From positions 557,466-621,465 of the forward strand of contig NZ_MKEK01000001.1 of the NCBI RefSeq assembly GCF_001752395.1: a DNA stretch of 64,000 nucleotides, read 5' to 3'. Source of the stretch: Rheinheimera salexigens (GTDB lineage: Bacteria; Pseudomonadota; Gammaproteobacteria; Enterobacterales; Alteromonadaceae). Shown piece after piece: positions 20,447 to 29,314 of the stretch (position 1 is the first letter of the stretch; each line of letters opens with the position of its first letter). A model generated the notes under the pieces. The model saw only the letters and a program-made list of their open reading frames with translations. It was not told where the DNA came from and searched no databases. A program made the position numbers and the translations under genes.

Positions 20447-22510
20447 TTAATCAAGATTGTCAGCGGCGCTAGGGGCTATCATTTGGCCATTACAATACAA
20501 CTTAATATTGCCCAATCGAATAGTGTTCAGTAAATCGTGGCGAATAGCAGCACTGGTCCACTCACACGCGCTTGGGCTGTCACTGTGTATCGACATTAGC
20601 CAAGTATTGCTCTCTTTAGCTGTTGCTGCAGCAAAGCGATGTCCTAACCATAGGGCATGAGTTAATGCGCGGAGAGTTTTAACCCGCCAAGGCTTTTTAA
20701 TCAGTTGGTTTAAAGTAAAGCTCATACATAACATAGGCAGTTGTTGATAAGTAATAGGTAAAAGCTGGCGCAGTTGGGTCACTAAATCTTGTTGTAAGCT
20801 GTCAAGCTCAGAGTTTTGATCCAATGCTAACCAAATAGTGTCGTTATGACGGCAGCTAGTTAAATATTTTTGCACGGGCAATTGCTGTATAAAGCTATCC
20901 AGTATTTGGTGATAAAATGGCTCACCAAGCTCTAGTTTTAATTGCTGACTGTTGTGTAACTGTATGGCAATTAAACTCATATTAGACCGCTGTTCTAATT
21001 GTTGCACTTGCTGACAAAAGCGAATCCAATCCGATAAGGCGGTTTTATTATGGCTGGCATGTTGCTGTTGCCGAGCTTGACGCCAAAGTAGCAGCATTAT
21101 CACTAAACTAATAAGCAAAGCGCCAATAACGTAAGCATGTTTAATCAGTTTGTTTTGCAGTTTTATATTGAGCTGCTGATATTTTTGAGCGGTTTCAAGT
21201 TGGCGCTTTAATTCGCTGTTCTCATTAATAGCATTATGGGTGCTGGTTAATTTGAGCTTGTTTTCTGAACTAAACTGCTCAAAACGTTTGCTGCTAGCAT
21301 AGTCTAAACTGGTATAAGCGCGCTGCCATTGTTGTTTATCTGCCGCTATTTTTGCATCCAGACTATAAAATCTAAAATGCATAAATGCTGCAGATTTTGT
21401 TATTTCAGGCTCTACAATATCCAGTAGGTTTGTCGCTTGTTCAATAGCATTGGTGTCGTATAGTACTTCAGCTAAATTAATCATCGCTTCGTAGCGGGTG
21501 GTAATAATATTTTGCTGGCGAAATAACTCTATGGCTTCGGAGTAAAACTGTATTGCTTGTTGCGGTTGTTTTTCTATAACTGCTACTTTTGCATAAGACT
21601 GCAAGATTAACGCGACACGAAAGGCGTCATCTTGTTCGCGAGCCAATACCATGGCTTTGGCTAAACTCTCTTTAGCGAGTTGTACATGCTCAGTGTGTTC
21701 AGACCCCTCAGAGTTCTCGGCTGCCACTACATGCGCTTCAGCAATAAACACTAAAATATAGGTATAGTTACCTTTGCGTTGCAATTTGTCATATAGCGGT
21801 AAAGCTTGCTGAAAATGCTCTAAGGCCGTTTTGGTATCATCTAATTTTAAAAAAGCCTTACCTAAGCGAAAATGAATTGAGGCTAAAGCAGGCAGGTCAT
21901 TTAATTTAGTGGCTAATTTTAGAGCTTCAGTAAACTGGTGATAGGCTAAGTTAAAATCATTATTAGGTAAGGCAAGTCGACCAATGGTAATTCTTGCTCG
22001 CAGCTCATAGTCAAAATGTTGCAAGTCTAAGGCCACTTCTAAACTACGTTGAGCGTAGGGCATCGCATTTTGTGGTTGGCCTAATTGATTATAAGCCTGA
22101 GCAAAGTTTTGTAGAACATCACCGTACAAGCTTTTACTTTCACGGCTATTTTCATCGGTTAATAATTTCTCAGCTTCTTTTAGTTGGGTAATCGCTAATT
22201 GAGTGTCACGAAATAATATGCCATATATTTTTGCTTTCATTAAATAACTGTAGGCGCGCAAATAACGACTATCGGCTAGCGATAACGCTTTATTAATGGC
22301 ATCAAGCGCGGTGTCTTTATTTCTTAAATGTAATTGAGTCTCGGCCAACACCATATAGTCTCTAGCGGTAAAGCTTGACGGTAATTTTTGCAATAACTGC
22401 TCACTGACTAAGCCAGGGTTTGCAGCTGCAGCAATGATTCTTGGCTCTAATTCAATAGAAGCAGATACCCATAATGGAAAACACATTAATACTAAGATAA
22501 TAAGGCGCAT
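20447..22510 (-). CDS. TPR-repeat membrane protein with degenerate GGDEF-like C-terminus
   Basis: A 687-residue protein: signal peptide (MRLIILVLMCFPLWVSA), about eight tetratricopeptide repeats (~50-390; e.g. ARITIGRLALPNNDFNLAYH, IHFRLGKAFLKLDDTKTALE), a coiled coil (~400-450), one transmembrane helix (HAYVIGALLISLVIMLLLW, ~455-475), then a ~190-residue cytoplasmic domain. That domain has the spacing of a GGDEF fold (MSLIAIQLHNSQQLKLELG, then LTSCRHNDTIWLAL) but lacks GGDEF/GGEEF, so it should not make cyclic-di-GMP. Families with TPR-TM-GGDEF are common in this group; this looks like an inactivated member acting as a sensor or scaffold. Confidence 0.75.
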   Translation of the reverse strand: MRLIILVLMCFPLWVSASIELEPRIIAAAANPGLVSEQLLQKLPSSFTARDYMVLAETQLHLRNKDTALDAINKALSLADSRYLRAYSYLMKAKIYGILFRDTQLAITQLKEAEKLLTDENSRESKSLYGDVLQNFAQAYNQLGQPQNAMPYAQRSLEVALDLQHFDYELRARITIGRLALPNNDFNLAYHQFTEALKLATKLNDLPALASIHFRLGKAFLKLDDTKTALEHFQQALPLYDKLQRKGNYTYILVFIAEAHVVAAENSEGSEHTEHVQLAKESLAKAMVLAREQDDAFRVALILQSYAKVAVIEKQPQQAIQFYSEAIELFRQQNIITTRYEAMINLAEVLYDTNAIEQATNLLDIVEPEITKSAAFMHFRFYSLDAKIAADKQQWQRAYTSLDYASSKRFEQFSSENKLKLTSTHNAINENSELKRQLETAQKYQQLNIKLQNKLIKHAYVIGALLISLVIMLLLWRQARQQQHASHNKTALSDWIRFCQQVQQLEQRSNMSLIAIQLHNSQQLKLELGEPFYHQILDSFIQQLPVQKYLTSCRHNDTIWLALDQNSELDSLQQDLVTQLRQLLPITYQQLPMLCMSFTLNQLIKKPWRVKTLRALTHALWLGHRFAAATAKESNTWLMSIHSDSPSACEWTSAAIRHDLLNTIRLGNIKLYCNGQMIAPSAADNLD

Positions 22511-22906
22511 GGCTGAATATTGTTCCGCTTTTTTAACCAGTGTAGCGATATTATATGATGCCGACTAGCGGTAAAAGATGTTCATTAAAGCTTTAAAGAA
22601 TTAATGACAATGTAAGGCTATATTTTTCAAGTTGTTAACTTGAAGTGCTGATTTAATATTATAGCTTTTATAATGTGTAATAATTAGAGCTTATATATTA
22701 GACAAAGTAGCGTTACTAAAATAAAGCGGCGCTAAGCATTGAAATTTAGCCTTAGCGGATTCATTAAGGTTAATTCAGGTGGCGCTCAGTCATAACTGTT
22801 ACACTAGGCTTATTATGTCGCCCATTTTTATGCCACAGATTTTTATGTCAAAGCAATGCCAGTTAGGCTTAAATTTATAATGGCGCTCAATACTGCCGAG
22901 GTAATT
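22511..22906. other. 396-bp divergent intergenic region with two palindromes
   Basis: Separates the TPR protein gene (-) from the small membrane protein gene (+). It holds no convincing ORF. Two inverted repeats are visible: TTCAAGTT-GTT-AACTTGAA at 22626-22644 (8-bp arms) and CGCTAAG (22730-22736) with CTTAGCG (22751-22757). Neither is followed by a T-run, so operator roles are more likely than termination, but this is conjecture. Very A+T-rich 22600-22700. Confidence 0.4.
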
Positions 22907-23221
22907 ATGTTTTCATCATCATTCAAGCAACAGACTAGTCAATGGCAACAGGCATTTGCTCAACGCCAGGCTGCCGGGCCGTTACAAAAACTTTTTGCTT
23001 GGTTAATGCTAGGTGTTTTTTTAGTTGTTGGCGCCGGTTTATTACTCTTTATGCTATTACTTAGCTGGATTGTGATCCCAATTATGCTATTTAGACACAG
23101 AGCCAAAGTTAAAGCTTGGCAGCAACAACGGCAACAGCATGCAACCGATCACGCTCAGACATCTGCACAGCGTGACCCTGCGGTTATTGAAGGCGAAGTG
23201 TTAGATAAAAAACAAGATTAA
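22907..23221 (+). CDS. small inner-membrane protein of unknown function
   Basis: 104 residues from MFSSSFKQQ, chosen because GAGGT lies five bases upstream; longer starts lack a ribosome site. A Gln-rich amphipathic N-terminus is followed by one long or two short hydrophobic segments (LFAWLMLGVFLVVGAGLLLF and LLLSWIVIPIMLF, ~30-65) and a basic/polar tail ending AVIEGEVLDKKQD. The VIEGEVLD ending occurs in several small membrane proteins of Alteromonadales, but I cannot name a family. Convergent with the TerB-like gene. Confidence 0.65.
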   Translation: MFSSSFKQQTSQWQQAFAQRQAAGPLQKLFAWLMLGVFLVVGAGLLLFMLLLSWIVIPIMLFRHRAKVKAWQQQRQQHATDHAQTSAQRDPAVIEGEVLDKKQD

Positions 23222-23265
23222 TTGTTTAGCACTCTAATTATTAAGAACTTTAATTATTAAAAATT

Positions 23266-23730
23266 CTAATTGTTAATAACTTTGAGCTTGGCCTGAATGT
23301 AGTCACTATGGCGAATAAACAGTAAATCAGCAATTTTACGTATCATCGCCTCTTCATTTGGGTCTAATTCATTATCGGCATAAACTTGTTGCCATAACTG
23401 GTCCATTAATTTTAACCTAGTGTCATAACTCAGCAACTTTAACTCTTTAGTAAACTCATGTAATGATACTGCTTCATCAGCCCGCTTAATGGCTTGCTGG
23501 CACACCTCTTTAGCTTCAGCAGACGATAACGCTAATTCTTGTTGTAAATATTTTTCAACCAAATCAGTTTCTTCATTAGCTAAGCTGAAATCAGCATTCG
23601 CTAACATTAACATTAACGATACACTGGCAAACTGTTCGCTGTTTAAACCACAAACAGCGGCATGCTGATTATCTACTGGGCGATTGTTACTGCTAAGGTT
23701 ATCAAGCAGAGTCTTAAATAATTGCAGCAT
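23266..23730 (-). CDS. TerB-family protein
   Basis: A 154-residue cytoplasmic protein with one all-helical TerB-like domain (about residues 35-145): VSLMLMLANADFSLANEETD, then LMDQLWQQVYADNELDPNEE and IRKIADLLFI. The paired Asp/Glu acidic motifs are the presumed metal sites of the TerB fold, also found in DjlA. Stand-alone members like this are common in aquatic gammaproteobacteria and have no proven link to tellurite resistance. No other ter genes are nearby. Confidence 0.85.
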   Translation of the reverse strand: MLQLFKTLLDNLSSNNRPVDNQHAAVCGLNSEQFASVSLMLMLANADFSLANEETDLVEKYLQQELALSSAEAKEVCQQAIKRADEAVSLHEFTKELKLLSYDTRLKLMDQLWQQVYADNELDPNEEAMIRKIADLLFIRHSDYIQAKLKVINN

Positions 23731-23938
23731 AAAATTTCCTATACCTTTTGGTGTTTATTGAGTAGCGAGTTAGAGGTTACTAAGCTAGCTTTGTTGCATA
23801 AATAGTTGCTTCGCTTGCATTTAACCCGTTGCAACCACATTAACGGTTTAATAAAATTTTTCGCAACTAGTTTCAAAGCGTAAATCTATCGAAGCTTAAA
23901 TGTTGCAAATTACTAGGTTGCACATAAAGAGGTGACAG

Positions 23939-24760
23939 TTGGCCATTATAATTACGCTCCTAATCGGCATTGTGATCATTAGCTTGGTGCTTTTTCTGCC
24001 CTATTGGCAACGTTATAAACGGCAGCGGTTAATGAAGCAACCTTTCTCTGCCGCTTGGCGGCAAATTCTGAAACAACGTATGCCTTTTTTTCGTGCCTTA
24101 CCGGCTGATTTACAGTTACAGTTAAAACAACATATTCAGGTGTTTATTGCTGAAAAACAATTTATTGGCTGTGCCGGCGTTATAGTAACAGACGAAATGC
24201 GGGTGACTATAGCTGCTCAAGCGTGTTTATTATTGCTCAATCGGCCCAATTATTATTATCCAAAATTAAAACAAATTCTTATTTATCCTAGCGTGTTTGT
24301 CGTCAAGGGGCCGCAACGGGATGGAGCCGGGGTGATGCATCAGCAGCAGCGTTTATTATCTGGCGAATCTTGGGGTTTAGGTAAGGTGATTTTAAGTTGG
24401 GCCGATGCTAAAGAGGGCGCTGCTAATCCCAGCGATGGTCGCAATGTGGTGATCCATGAATTTGCCCATCAATTAGACCAAGAAAAAGGCATGGCAACTG
24501 GCGCACCTCTACTGGAGCGTAGTACCGACTATCAACAATGGTCTAAAGTGTTAGCAGCAGAGTTTAGTCAGTTACAGCGCCAAGTCGCGGTGGGTGAAGC
24601 CAGTTTGTTTGATGCTTATGGGGCCACTAATCCCGCCGAGTTTTTTGCTGTTATCTCAGAAGTGTTTTTTGAACAACCCAATGAGCTTTTTAGCCAACAC
24701 CAAAAACTGTATCAACAACTCAGTCACTTTTATCGCGTCAATCCACTTAGCTGGCGCTAA
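23939..24760 (+). CDS. mtfA: MtfA-like zinc metallopeptidase (M90)
   Basis: A 273-residue relative of E. coli MtfA, the peptidase that also binds the glucose repressor Mlc. Motif HEFAHQLDQ (His173, Glu174, His177) is the zinc site, followed by PAEFFAVISEVFFE, which supplies the third ligand. Unlike E. coli MtfA there is an N-terminal transmembrane segment (IITLLIGIVIISLVLFLPYW). It starts with TTG, four bases after AGAGGTG; no ATG is available upstream without losing the ribosome site. Whether it regulates sugar uptake here is unknown. Confidence 0.88.
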   Translation: MAIIITLLIGIVIISLVLFLPYWQRYKRQRLMKQPFSAAWRQILKQRMPFFRALPADLQLQLKQHIQVFIAEKQFIGCAGVIVTDEMRVTIAAQACLLLLNRPNYYYPKLKQILIYPSVFVVKGPQRDGAGVMHQQQRLLSGESWGLGKVILSWADAKEGAANPSDGRNVVIHEFAHQLDQEKGMATGAPLLERSTDYQQWSKVLAAEFSQLQRQVAVGEASLFDAYGATNPAEFFAVISEVFFEQPNELFSQHQKLYQQLSHFYRVNPLSWR

Positions 24761-24762
24761 AG

Positions 24763-24948
24763 TCAGAAGCCATCAGGCCAAAATAATGCACGTAATACTT
24801 GTAAGGTAACCATTATTATCAATAATGGAATAATAAAAGCACTTATTTTACTGGGTGCAGTATCACTTTTTTTGCCGAATTTTTCAGTTAGGCTAACCAC
24901 TAACACTAAGCCAACTAATAGCACGGCTAAAATAATAAATAATGCCAT
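24763..24948 (-). CDS. 61-residue two-helix membrane protein
   Basis: A small ORF likely to be real: GGAG five bases before the ATG, a hydrophobic N-terminal helix (ALFIILAVLLVGLVLVVSL), a short charged loop (TEKFGKKSDTAPSK) and a second helix (ISAFIIPLLIIMVTLQVL) ending in FWPDGF. I do not recognise a family. It ends 2 bases from mtfA on the opposite strand. Confidence 0.6.
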   Translation of the reverse strand: MALFIILAVLLVGLVLVVSLTEKFGKKSDTAPSKISAFIIPLLIIMVTLQVLRALFWPDGF

Positions 24949-25087
24949 AAAGACTCCGTATTTGCCGGCAGATTACAGGCTAGTGTAACTTAGGCTTGAA
25001 AAGCGAGCAAAAGCAAGTTGTTACTCTGTGCCCGCTTTTTACATCGTGATATGCTGCGCACTTTTTTGCTAGATATAAGGATAAGCG

Positions 25088-26068
25088 ATGTCGTTAGAAA
25101 TGTTATGGGCAATATTGGCTTTAGTTTCAGGGCTAGCATTATTAGTCTGGAGTGCTGATAAGTTTGTTGATGGCGCTGCGGCAACGGCAGGTTATGCTGG
25201 TATGCCGCCATTATTAATTGGTATGGTAATTGTCGGCTTTGGTACCTCGGCGCCTGAGATGGTGGTTTCTGCCATTGCCGCTATGGATGGTAACCCCGCT
25301 TTAGCTATTGGTAATGCTTATGGCTCTAACATTACTAATATTGCCTTAATCCTAGGTTTAGTGGCATTGATTAGCCCTATTGCTGTTAACTCACAAGTTG
25401 TGCGCAAAGAAATACCTATTTTAATGCTAGTCACCTTATTTGCGGGCTGGCAATTATATGATGGTCATTTAAGCCAAGCTGACGCTTGGGGGCTATTAGG
25501 CGTGTTTTTTGTGGTCATGGGTTGGTCTATTTGGCAGGGCATGCGTAATACTAAAGATAATTACAGCACCCAAACTGTCGCTGAGTTAAGCGAAAACGAC
25601 ATGACGCTAAAACAAGCGATTATGTGGTTAATCATCGGTTTAGTGTTATTGATTATCGCTTCTCGTTTAGTGGTATTTGGTGCCGTATTTATTGCCGAGA
25701 GTTTAGGTGTCAGTGACTTAGTCATAGGTTTAACGGTCGTTGCTATTGGTACTTCGTTACCCGAGTTAGCCGCCTCGCTTATCGCGATAAAAAAAGGCGA
25801 ACATGATTTAGCCCTAGGTAATGTGATTGGTTCAAATTTATTTAATACCCTAGCCGTAGTAGGTATTGCTGCTGCAATAGAACCATTAACACTAGACTCA
25901 GTAGTATTAACTCGAGATTGGACCATAATGGCGTTATTAACCGCCGCTTTATTTATCATGAGCTATGGTTACAAAAAACAAGGTCGCATTAATCGGCTAG
26001 AAGGTGGCGTATTAATGCTAGTGTATTTTGGCTATACCGGTTATTTAGTCAGTACTGTTCTGGCTTAA
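25088..26068 (+). CDS. yrbG: calcium/sodium antiporter (YrbG/CaCA family)
   Basis: Inner-membrane cation exchanger, 326 residues with about ten transmembrane helices in two inverted halves. Each half carries the alpha-repeat signature: GFGTSAPEMVVSAIAAMDGN (~residues 46-65) and AIGTSLPELAASLIAI (~218-233), with GNAYGSNITNIALILG and GNVIGSNLFNTLAVVG after them. The Glu and Asn residues form the ion path in this family. AAGGA precedes the ATG. A single gene with no neighbour linked to ion signalling. Confidence 0.93.
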   Translation: MSLEMLWAILALVSGLALLVWSADKFVDGAAATAGYAGMPPLLIGMVIVGFGTSAPEMVVSAIAAMDGNPALAIGNAYGSNITNIALILGLVALISPIAVNSQVVRKEIPILMLVTLFAGWQLYDGHLSQADAWGLLGVFFVVMGWSIWQGMRNTKDNYSTQTVAELSENDMTLKQAIMWLIIGLVLLIIASRLVVFGAVFIAESLGVSDLVIGLTVVAIGTSLPELAASLIAIKKGEHDLALGNVIGSNLFNTLAVVGIAAAIEPLTLDSVVLTRDWTIMALLTAALFIMSYGYKKQGRINRLEGGVLMLVYFGYTGYLVSTVLA

Positions 26069-26177
26069 TAACAGCTTAGCGTTCGGCTAATTATCGGCAC
26101 AAAATCGACTTGCATCGACGCTGTATGGTTTAAATTATAATGATGCTAGCCAATCTTATTAATAGCGGAGGCAATAA

Positions 26178-27632
26178 ATGCAACTGAATCTTTCCAGCCA
26201 TTTATTACGGGCGGGCTCTTATATAAATGGCGATTGGCATAGCAGCGATAAAACTTTTGCCGTTCGTAATCCAGCAGATGGTAGTGAGTTGCATCAAGTT
26301 GCCGATGCGGGTGCTGAGCAAGCATCCGCAGCAATTGCAGCAGCAAGCAAAGCCTTTAGCAGTTGGAGCTTGTTGCCGGCCGCTAAGCGTGCTGAGCTAT
26401 TGTATAACTGGTATCTATTATTGGTTAAATACCAAACAGACCTCGCAATTATCCTGACTGCCGAACAAGGTAAGCCATTAGCTGAAGCTAAAGGTGAAAT
26501 TAATTACGGCGGCTCGTATTTACAATGGTTTTCTGAGCAAGCAAAACGCCTAGATGGCGATACTATTCCTGCCCCTTCAGCCGATAAGCGCATAATTATC
26601 CAGCGCCAGGCTGTAGGCGTAGTCGCGGCTATCACACCTTGGAATTTCCCAAACGCTATGCTGATGCGTAAAGCGGCGGCGGCTTTAGCTGCGGGGTGCA
26701 CCTTTGTGGTAAAGCCGGCACAGCAAACACCGCTTTCTGCGTTAGCAATGGCCGTATTAGCAGAGCAGGCTGGTATCCCAAAAGGGGTATTTAATGTGGT
26801 GGTCGGCACTAATGCAAAAGCTATAGGTGAAGTGTTAACGACCGATCGGCGGGTGGCAAAGTTTAGTTTCACCGGCTCTACGGCCGTGGGTAAAACACTA
26901 GCAGCGCAATGTGCTGCCGATGTAAAGCGAGTCACCATGGAGCTAGGGGGGAATGCGCCTTTTATTGTTTTTGATGATGCTGATTTAGAAGCGGCCGTGA
27001 CTGGTTTACTGGCGTCCAAATTTCGTAATGCAGGCCAAACTTGTGTCTGTGCCAATCGGATTTTAATTCAAAAAAGTGTCTACCCGGCTTTTACTAAAAA
27101 ATTGATAGCTGCCGTGAATAAACTAAAAGTCGGTTCTGGTTTAAGCCAAGATAGCGATATAGGGCCTTTAATCAGTACTGAGGCGTTAGAAAAAGTTGAA
27201 AAGCTAGTTAGTTCGGCTTTAAAGCAAGGCGCCAAAGTTGAGCTAGGTGCTCAGCGTCATGCTGCAGGTAAGCAGTTTTATGCGCCAACCATATTAAGTC
27301 AGGTAACGGCTGATATGGATATAAGTCAGCAAGAAATTTTTGGTCCCGTGGCAGCGTTGCAAACATTTACCGATGAAGCTGAAGCGATTAAGTTAGCCAA
27401 TGATACGGAGTATGGTTTGGCTGCATACTTTTATAGTCGCGATATTGGTCGCGTATTTCGGGTCGCCCAGGCGCTACAATTCGGTATGGTTGGTATTAAT
27501 GAAGGGGCTATCTCTAATGCCGCCGCCCCTTTTGGTGGCGTAAAGCATTCAGGTTATGGTCGCGAAGGCTCTAAATATGGTTTAGACGATTATACTGATA
27601 TCAAATACTTATGTTTAGGTGGTTTGGCATAA
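26178..27632 (+). CDS. gabD: NAD(P)-dependent succinate-semialdehyde dehydrogenase
   Basis: Oxidises succinate semialdehyde to succinate, the last step of GABA breakdown. 484 residues, the usual GabD length. Aldehyde-dehydrogenase motifs: TPWNFPNAM (oxyanion Asn), FTGSTAVGK (cofactor), TMELGGNAPFIVFDDADLE (general base Glu) and FRNAGQTCVCANR with the catalytic Cys and the nearby second Cys typical of redox-sensitive GabD. The C-terminus GREGSKYGLDDYTDIKYLCLG matches GabD better than generic ALDHs. GGAGG seven bases before the ATG. No gabT or GABA permease adjoins, so the substrate is inferred from sequence alone. Confidence 0.88.
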   Translation: MQLNLSSHLLRAGSYINGDWHSSDKTFAVRNPADGSELHQVADAGAEQASAAIAAASKAFSSWSLLPAAKRAELLYNWYLLLVKYQTDLAIILTAEQGKPLAEAKGEINYGGSYLQWFSEQAKRLDGDTIPAPSADKRIIIQRQAVGVVAAITPWNFPNAMLMRKAAAALAAGCTFVVKPAQQTPLSALAMAVLAEQAGIPKGVFNVVVGTNAKAIGEVLTTDRRVAKFSFTGSTAVGKTLAAQCAADVKRVTMELGGNAPFIVFDDADLEAAVTGLLASKFRNAGQTCVCANRILIQKSVYPAFTKKLIAAVNKLKVGSGLSQDSDIGPLISTEALEKVEKLVSSALKQGAKVELGAQRHAAGKQFYAPTILSQVTADMDISQQEIFGPVAALQTFTDEAEAIKLANDTEYGLAAYFYSRDIGRVFRVAQALQFGMVGINEGAISNAAAPFGGVKHSGYGREGSKYGLDDYTDIKYLCLGGLA

Positions 27633-27697
27633 AGGCATACGTTTCATCATAACTGCTACTTCATTGCTGATATTGATGGATATTTCTGCAAAAGAAG

Positions 27698-27737
27698 ACT
27701 ATTAGTTTAATAATCGAACAATTATTAAACTAATAGT
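27698..27737. repeat. perfect 17-bp inverted repeat upstream of the cold-shock promoter
   Basis: ACTATTAGTTTAATAAT (27698-27714) and its exact complement (27721-27737) flank a 6-base loop, CGAACA. No T-run follows, so it is a poor terminator for gabD, although the hairpin could protect the gabD 3' end. Its right arm reaches the first base of the -35 element of the cold-shock promoter, so a protein-binding site is also possible. Confidence 0.7.
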
Positions 27738-27766
27738 TGACTTACCACCCTTAGAGACGATATAGT
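27737..27766 (+). promoter_or_regulatory. promoter of the cold-shock gene, with ~150-nt leader
   Basis: TTGACT (27737-27742), 18-base spacer, TATAGT (27761-27766); predicted start near 27773. This leaves a leader of about 150 nt before the ATG at 27922, close to the long structured leader of E. coli cspA that controls mRNA stability and translation with temperature. A small hairpin-forming segment (GGCTTGAGGGAAAGCC) opens the leader. Confidence 0.6.
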
Positions 27767-27921
27767 GCGTCCGGCTTGAGGGAAAGCCTAGTTTTATTTA
27801 AGTACAATCCGCAGTTTTAGTCATAAACCTTCGTTCTGTTATATCTAAATCTCAGTTTTCTTCCTGCTGAATTGCCTATTTTAAGGCGTCAATATTTTTT
27901 AATTTATTCAGGATTTTAATT

Positions 27922-28131
27922 ATGTCTAATACTGTTACTGGTACCGTTAAGTGGTTCAACGAAGCTAAAGGTTTTGGTTTTATTGAGCAAGCATCTGGTC
28001 CAGACGTATTTGCCCATTTCAGCGCTATCAAAAGCGACGGTTTCAAAACTTTAGCTGAAGGCCAACAAGTACAATTTACTTTAAGCCAAGGTCAAAAAGG
28101 CCCACAAGCTGAAAACATCGTTTGCATCTAA
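27922..28131 (+). CDS. CspA-family cold-shock protein
   Basis: A 69-residue single cold-shock domain that binds single-stranded RNA/DNA and melts structure. RNP1 is KGFGFIEQ and RNP2 is VFAHFSAI; the start [16 protein letters not shown] is typical. AGGA lies eight bases ahead of the ATG. The long leader suggests cold induction or growth-phase control, but paralogues in one genome differ in this and the sequence cannot say which one this is. A strong terminator follows. Confidence 0.95.
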   Translation: MSNTVTGTVKWFNEAKGFGFIEQASGPDVFAHFSAIKSDGFKTLAEGQQVQFTLSQGQKGPQAENIVCI

Positions 28132-28189
28132 TTGTAAATTAAGCAGTTTTGCAATTAGCAGAACTAAGCTTAAATAACAAATGCATATC

Positions 28190-28221
28190 CTAAGGCCTTA
28201 TTTTAAGGCCTTAGTTGTTTT
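28190..28221 (+). terminator. Rho-independent terminator of the cold-shock gene
   Basis: Perfect 11-bp stem CTAAGGCCTTA / TAAGGCCTTAG with a TTT loop, followed by TTGTTTTTG. Confidence 0.85.
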
Positions 28222-28343
28222 TGTTGATCCGGAATAATTTTTGTCAAAATAATATTAGCTGTCGTAGCCTAGGTTATTTATCGGTGACAAGTTAACCGAA
28301 ACGCTTTAACATCCTGTTATTGCAGTTAGGAATAATTAATATC

Positions 28344-28769
28344 ATGCTCAAATTCAATGAATCTTTACCGATGAAGTTGGTTGCCGCCAGAGAAGTCACG
28401 ATGTCTTTTTTTCGGCCTATATTGCATGAAGTTGATTTTACCGATCAGCAATGGCGCGTGTTAAGAGCCTTAAGTGAGTTTAGTGGTTTAGAGTTTAAAG
28501 AGTTAGCCAAGCTAACCTGTATTCTAAGTCCAAGTTTAACTGGTATTATTAAGCGCCTTGAAGAACGAAACTTAATTTATCGTGAAAAATCTCAACAAGA
28601 TCAGCGCTGTACATTGTTATTTTTAACTCCTGAAGCAACGCAAATTGTTGATGAAGTCAGTGTGCAGATAGAAAAACGTTATGCGCAATTTAAGAAAAAA
28701 TTTGGCGCAAAAAAATTAGAGCGTTTACTAAAGCTATTAGATGAAGTCGAGACTTTACCTTTCTTTTAA
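28344..28769 (+). CDS. MarR-family regulator resembling HpaR
   Basis: A ~141-residue winged-helix regulator. It follows the HpaR pattern of E. coli (regulator of homoprotocatechuate degradation): LVAAREVTMSFFRPIL, FTDQQWRVLRAL, CILSPSLTGIIKRLEERNLI (recognition helix) and DQRCTLLFLTPEA (wing). HpaR-type proteins usually repress aromatic catabolic genes and respond to phenolic acids. It stands directly upstream of the catabolic island and is the obvious candidate regulator. The start is uncertain: ATG at 28344 has AGGA 12 bases away; a TTG at 28320 would add eight residues. Confidence 0.85.
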   Translation: MLKFNESLPMKLVAAREVTMSFFRPILHEVDFTDQQWRVLRALSEFSGLEFKELAKLTCILSPSLTGIIKRLEERNLIYREKSQQDQRCTLLFLTPEATQIVDEVSVQIEKRYAQFKKKFGAKKLERLLKLLDEVETLPFF

Positions 28770-29314
28770 TTCCTTACCTCAGCAATAATAAGCTTGCAGC
28801 AATGAATTCAAACGGGTTACTTGCAAGCCAAGCTCAAGCCCTGTCTAGTTAAATTCTGTCGAAAGCGAACATTTACTACTTCAGCTTTATCCTTCACTGA
28901 TGATTTATCCCTATTATTTCTAAAAAATATTAACCGTACAATATAGCTATATGAACCTTATCTTGAATAAAATTTTTGTGTGAGTTTTAATCAAATTCTA
29001 ATTGATTGATTCACTTAAAATTATTTAACTTGTTAAGTTATACTTGGCGATATTTTAGTGCGTTATGTATGGTATTTTTATTCTCAAATTAAAATTTTAA
29101 TTGATTTGTTTTAGAGTAAATACGTTACCTAAATATAATTTATTTTTTATCATTAGTAATTAATTGATATATAACAATATGTTGATTTGTTGTCTGTGAT
29201 AAAAGCCCTTGTTTTTAGCAGGGTTGCCTTTTGCTTACTTGACACGACTACTTATTAAGCAATAGATTGAGCTAACAGTTAAAGTTAACATGCTAACTAT
29301 TAAAGGGTAGGAAT
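28770..29314. other. 545-bp A+T-rich region before the TonB receptor, with promoter and palindromes
   Basis: No credible ORF. Near the right end TTGACA (29239-29244), 18 bases, TAGATT (29263-29268) could be the island promoter, with AAGTTAAC (29282-29289) just after the predicted start. Palindromes: TAACTT-GTT-AAGTTA at 29026-29040, and a perfect 16-bp AATTAAAATTTTAATT at 29087-29102. The half-site AAGTTA also occurs upstream of the MarR gene (28289-28296). High A+T content raises the chance of random matches. I see no clear terminator for the MarR gene. Confidence 0.45.

Noticed and set aside
23266..23730. Tellurite-resistance operon
   Set aside because: Only a lone TerB-like protein; no terC, terD or terZ genes around it.
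26504..27055. Long open frame antisense to gabD (183 codons)
   Set aside because: Low-complexity Ala/Thr-rich translation with no ribosome site; mirrors the codon bias of a strong aldehyde dehydrogenase gene on the other strand.
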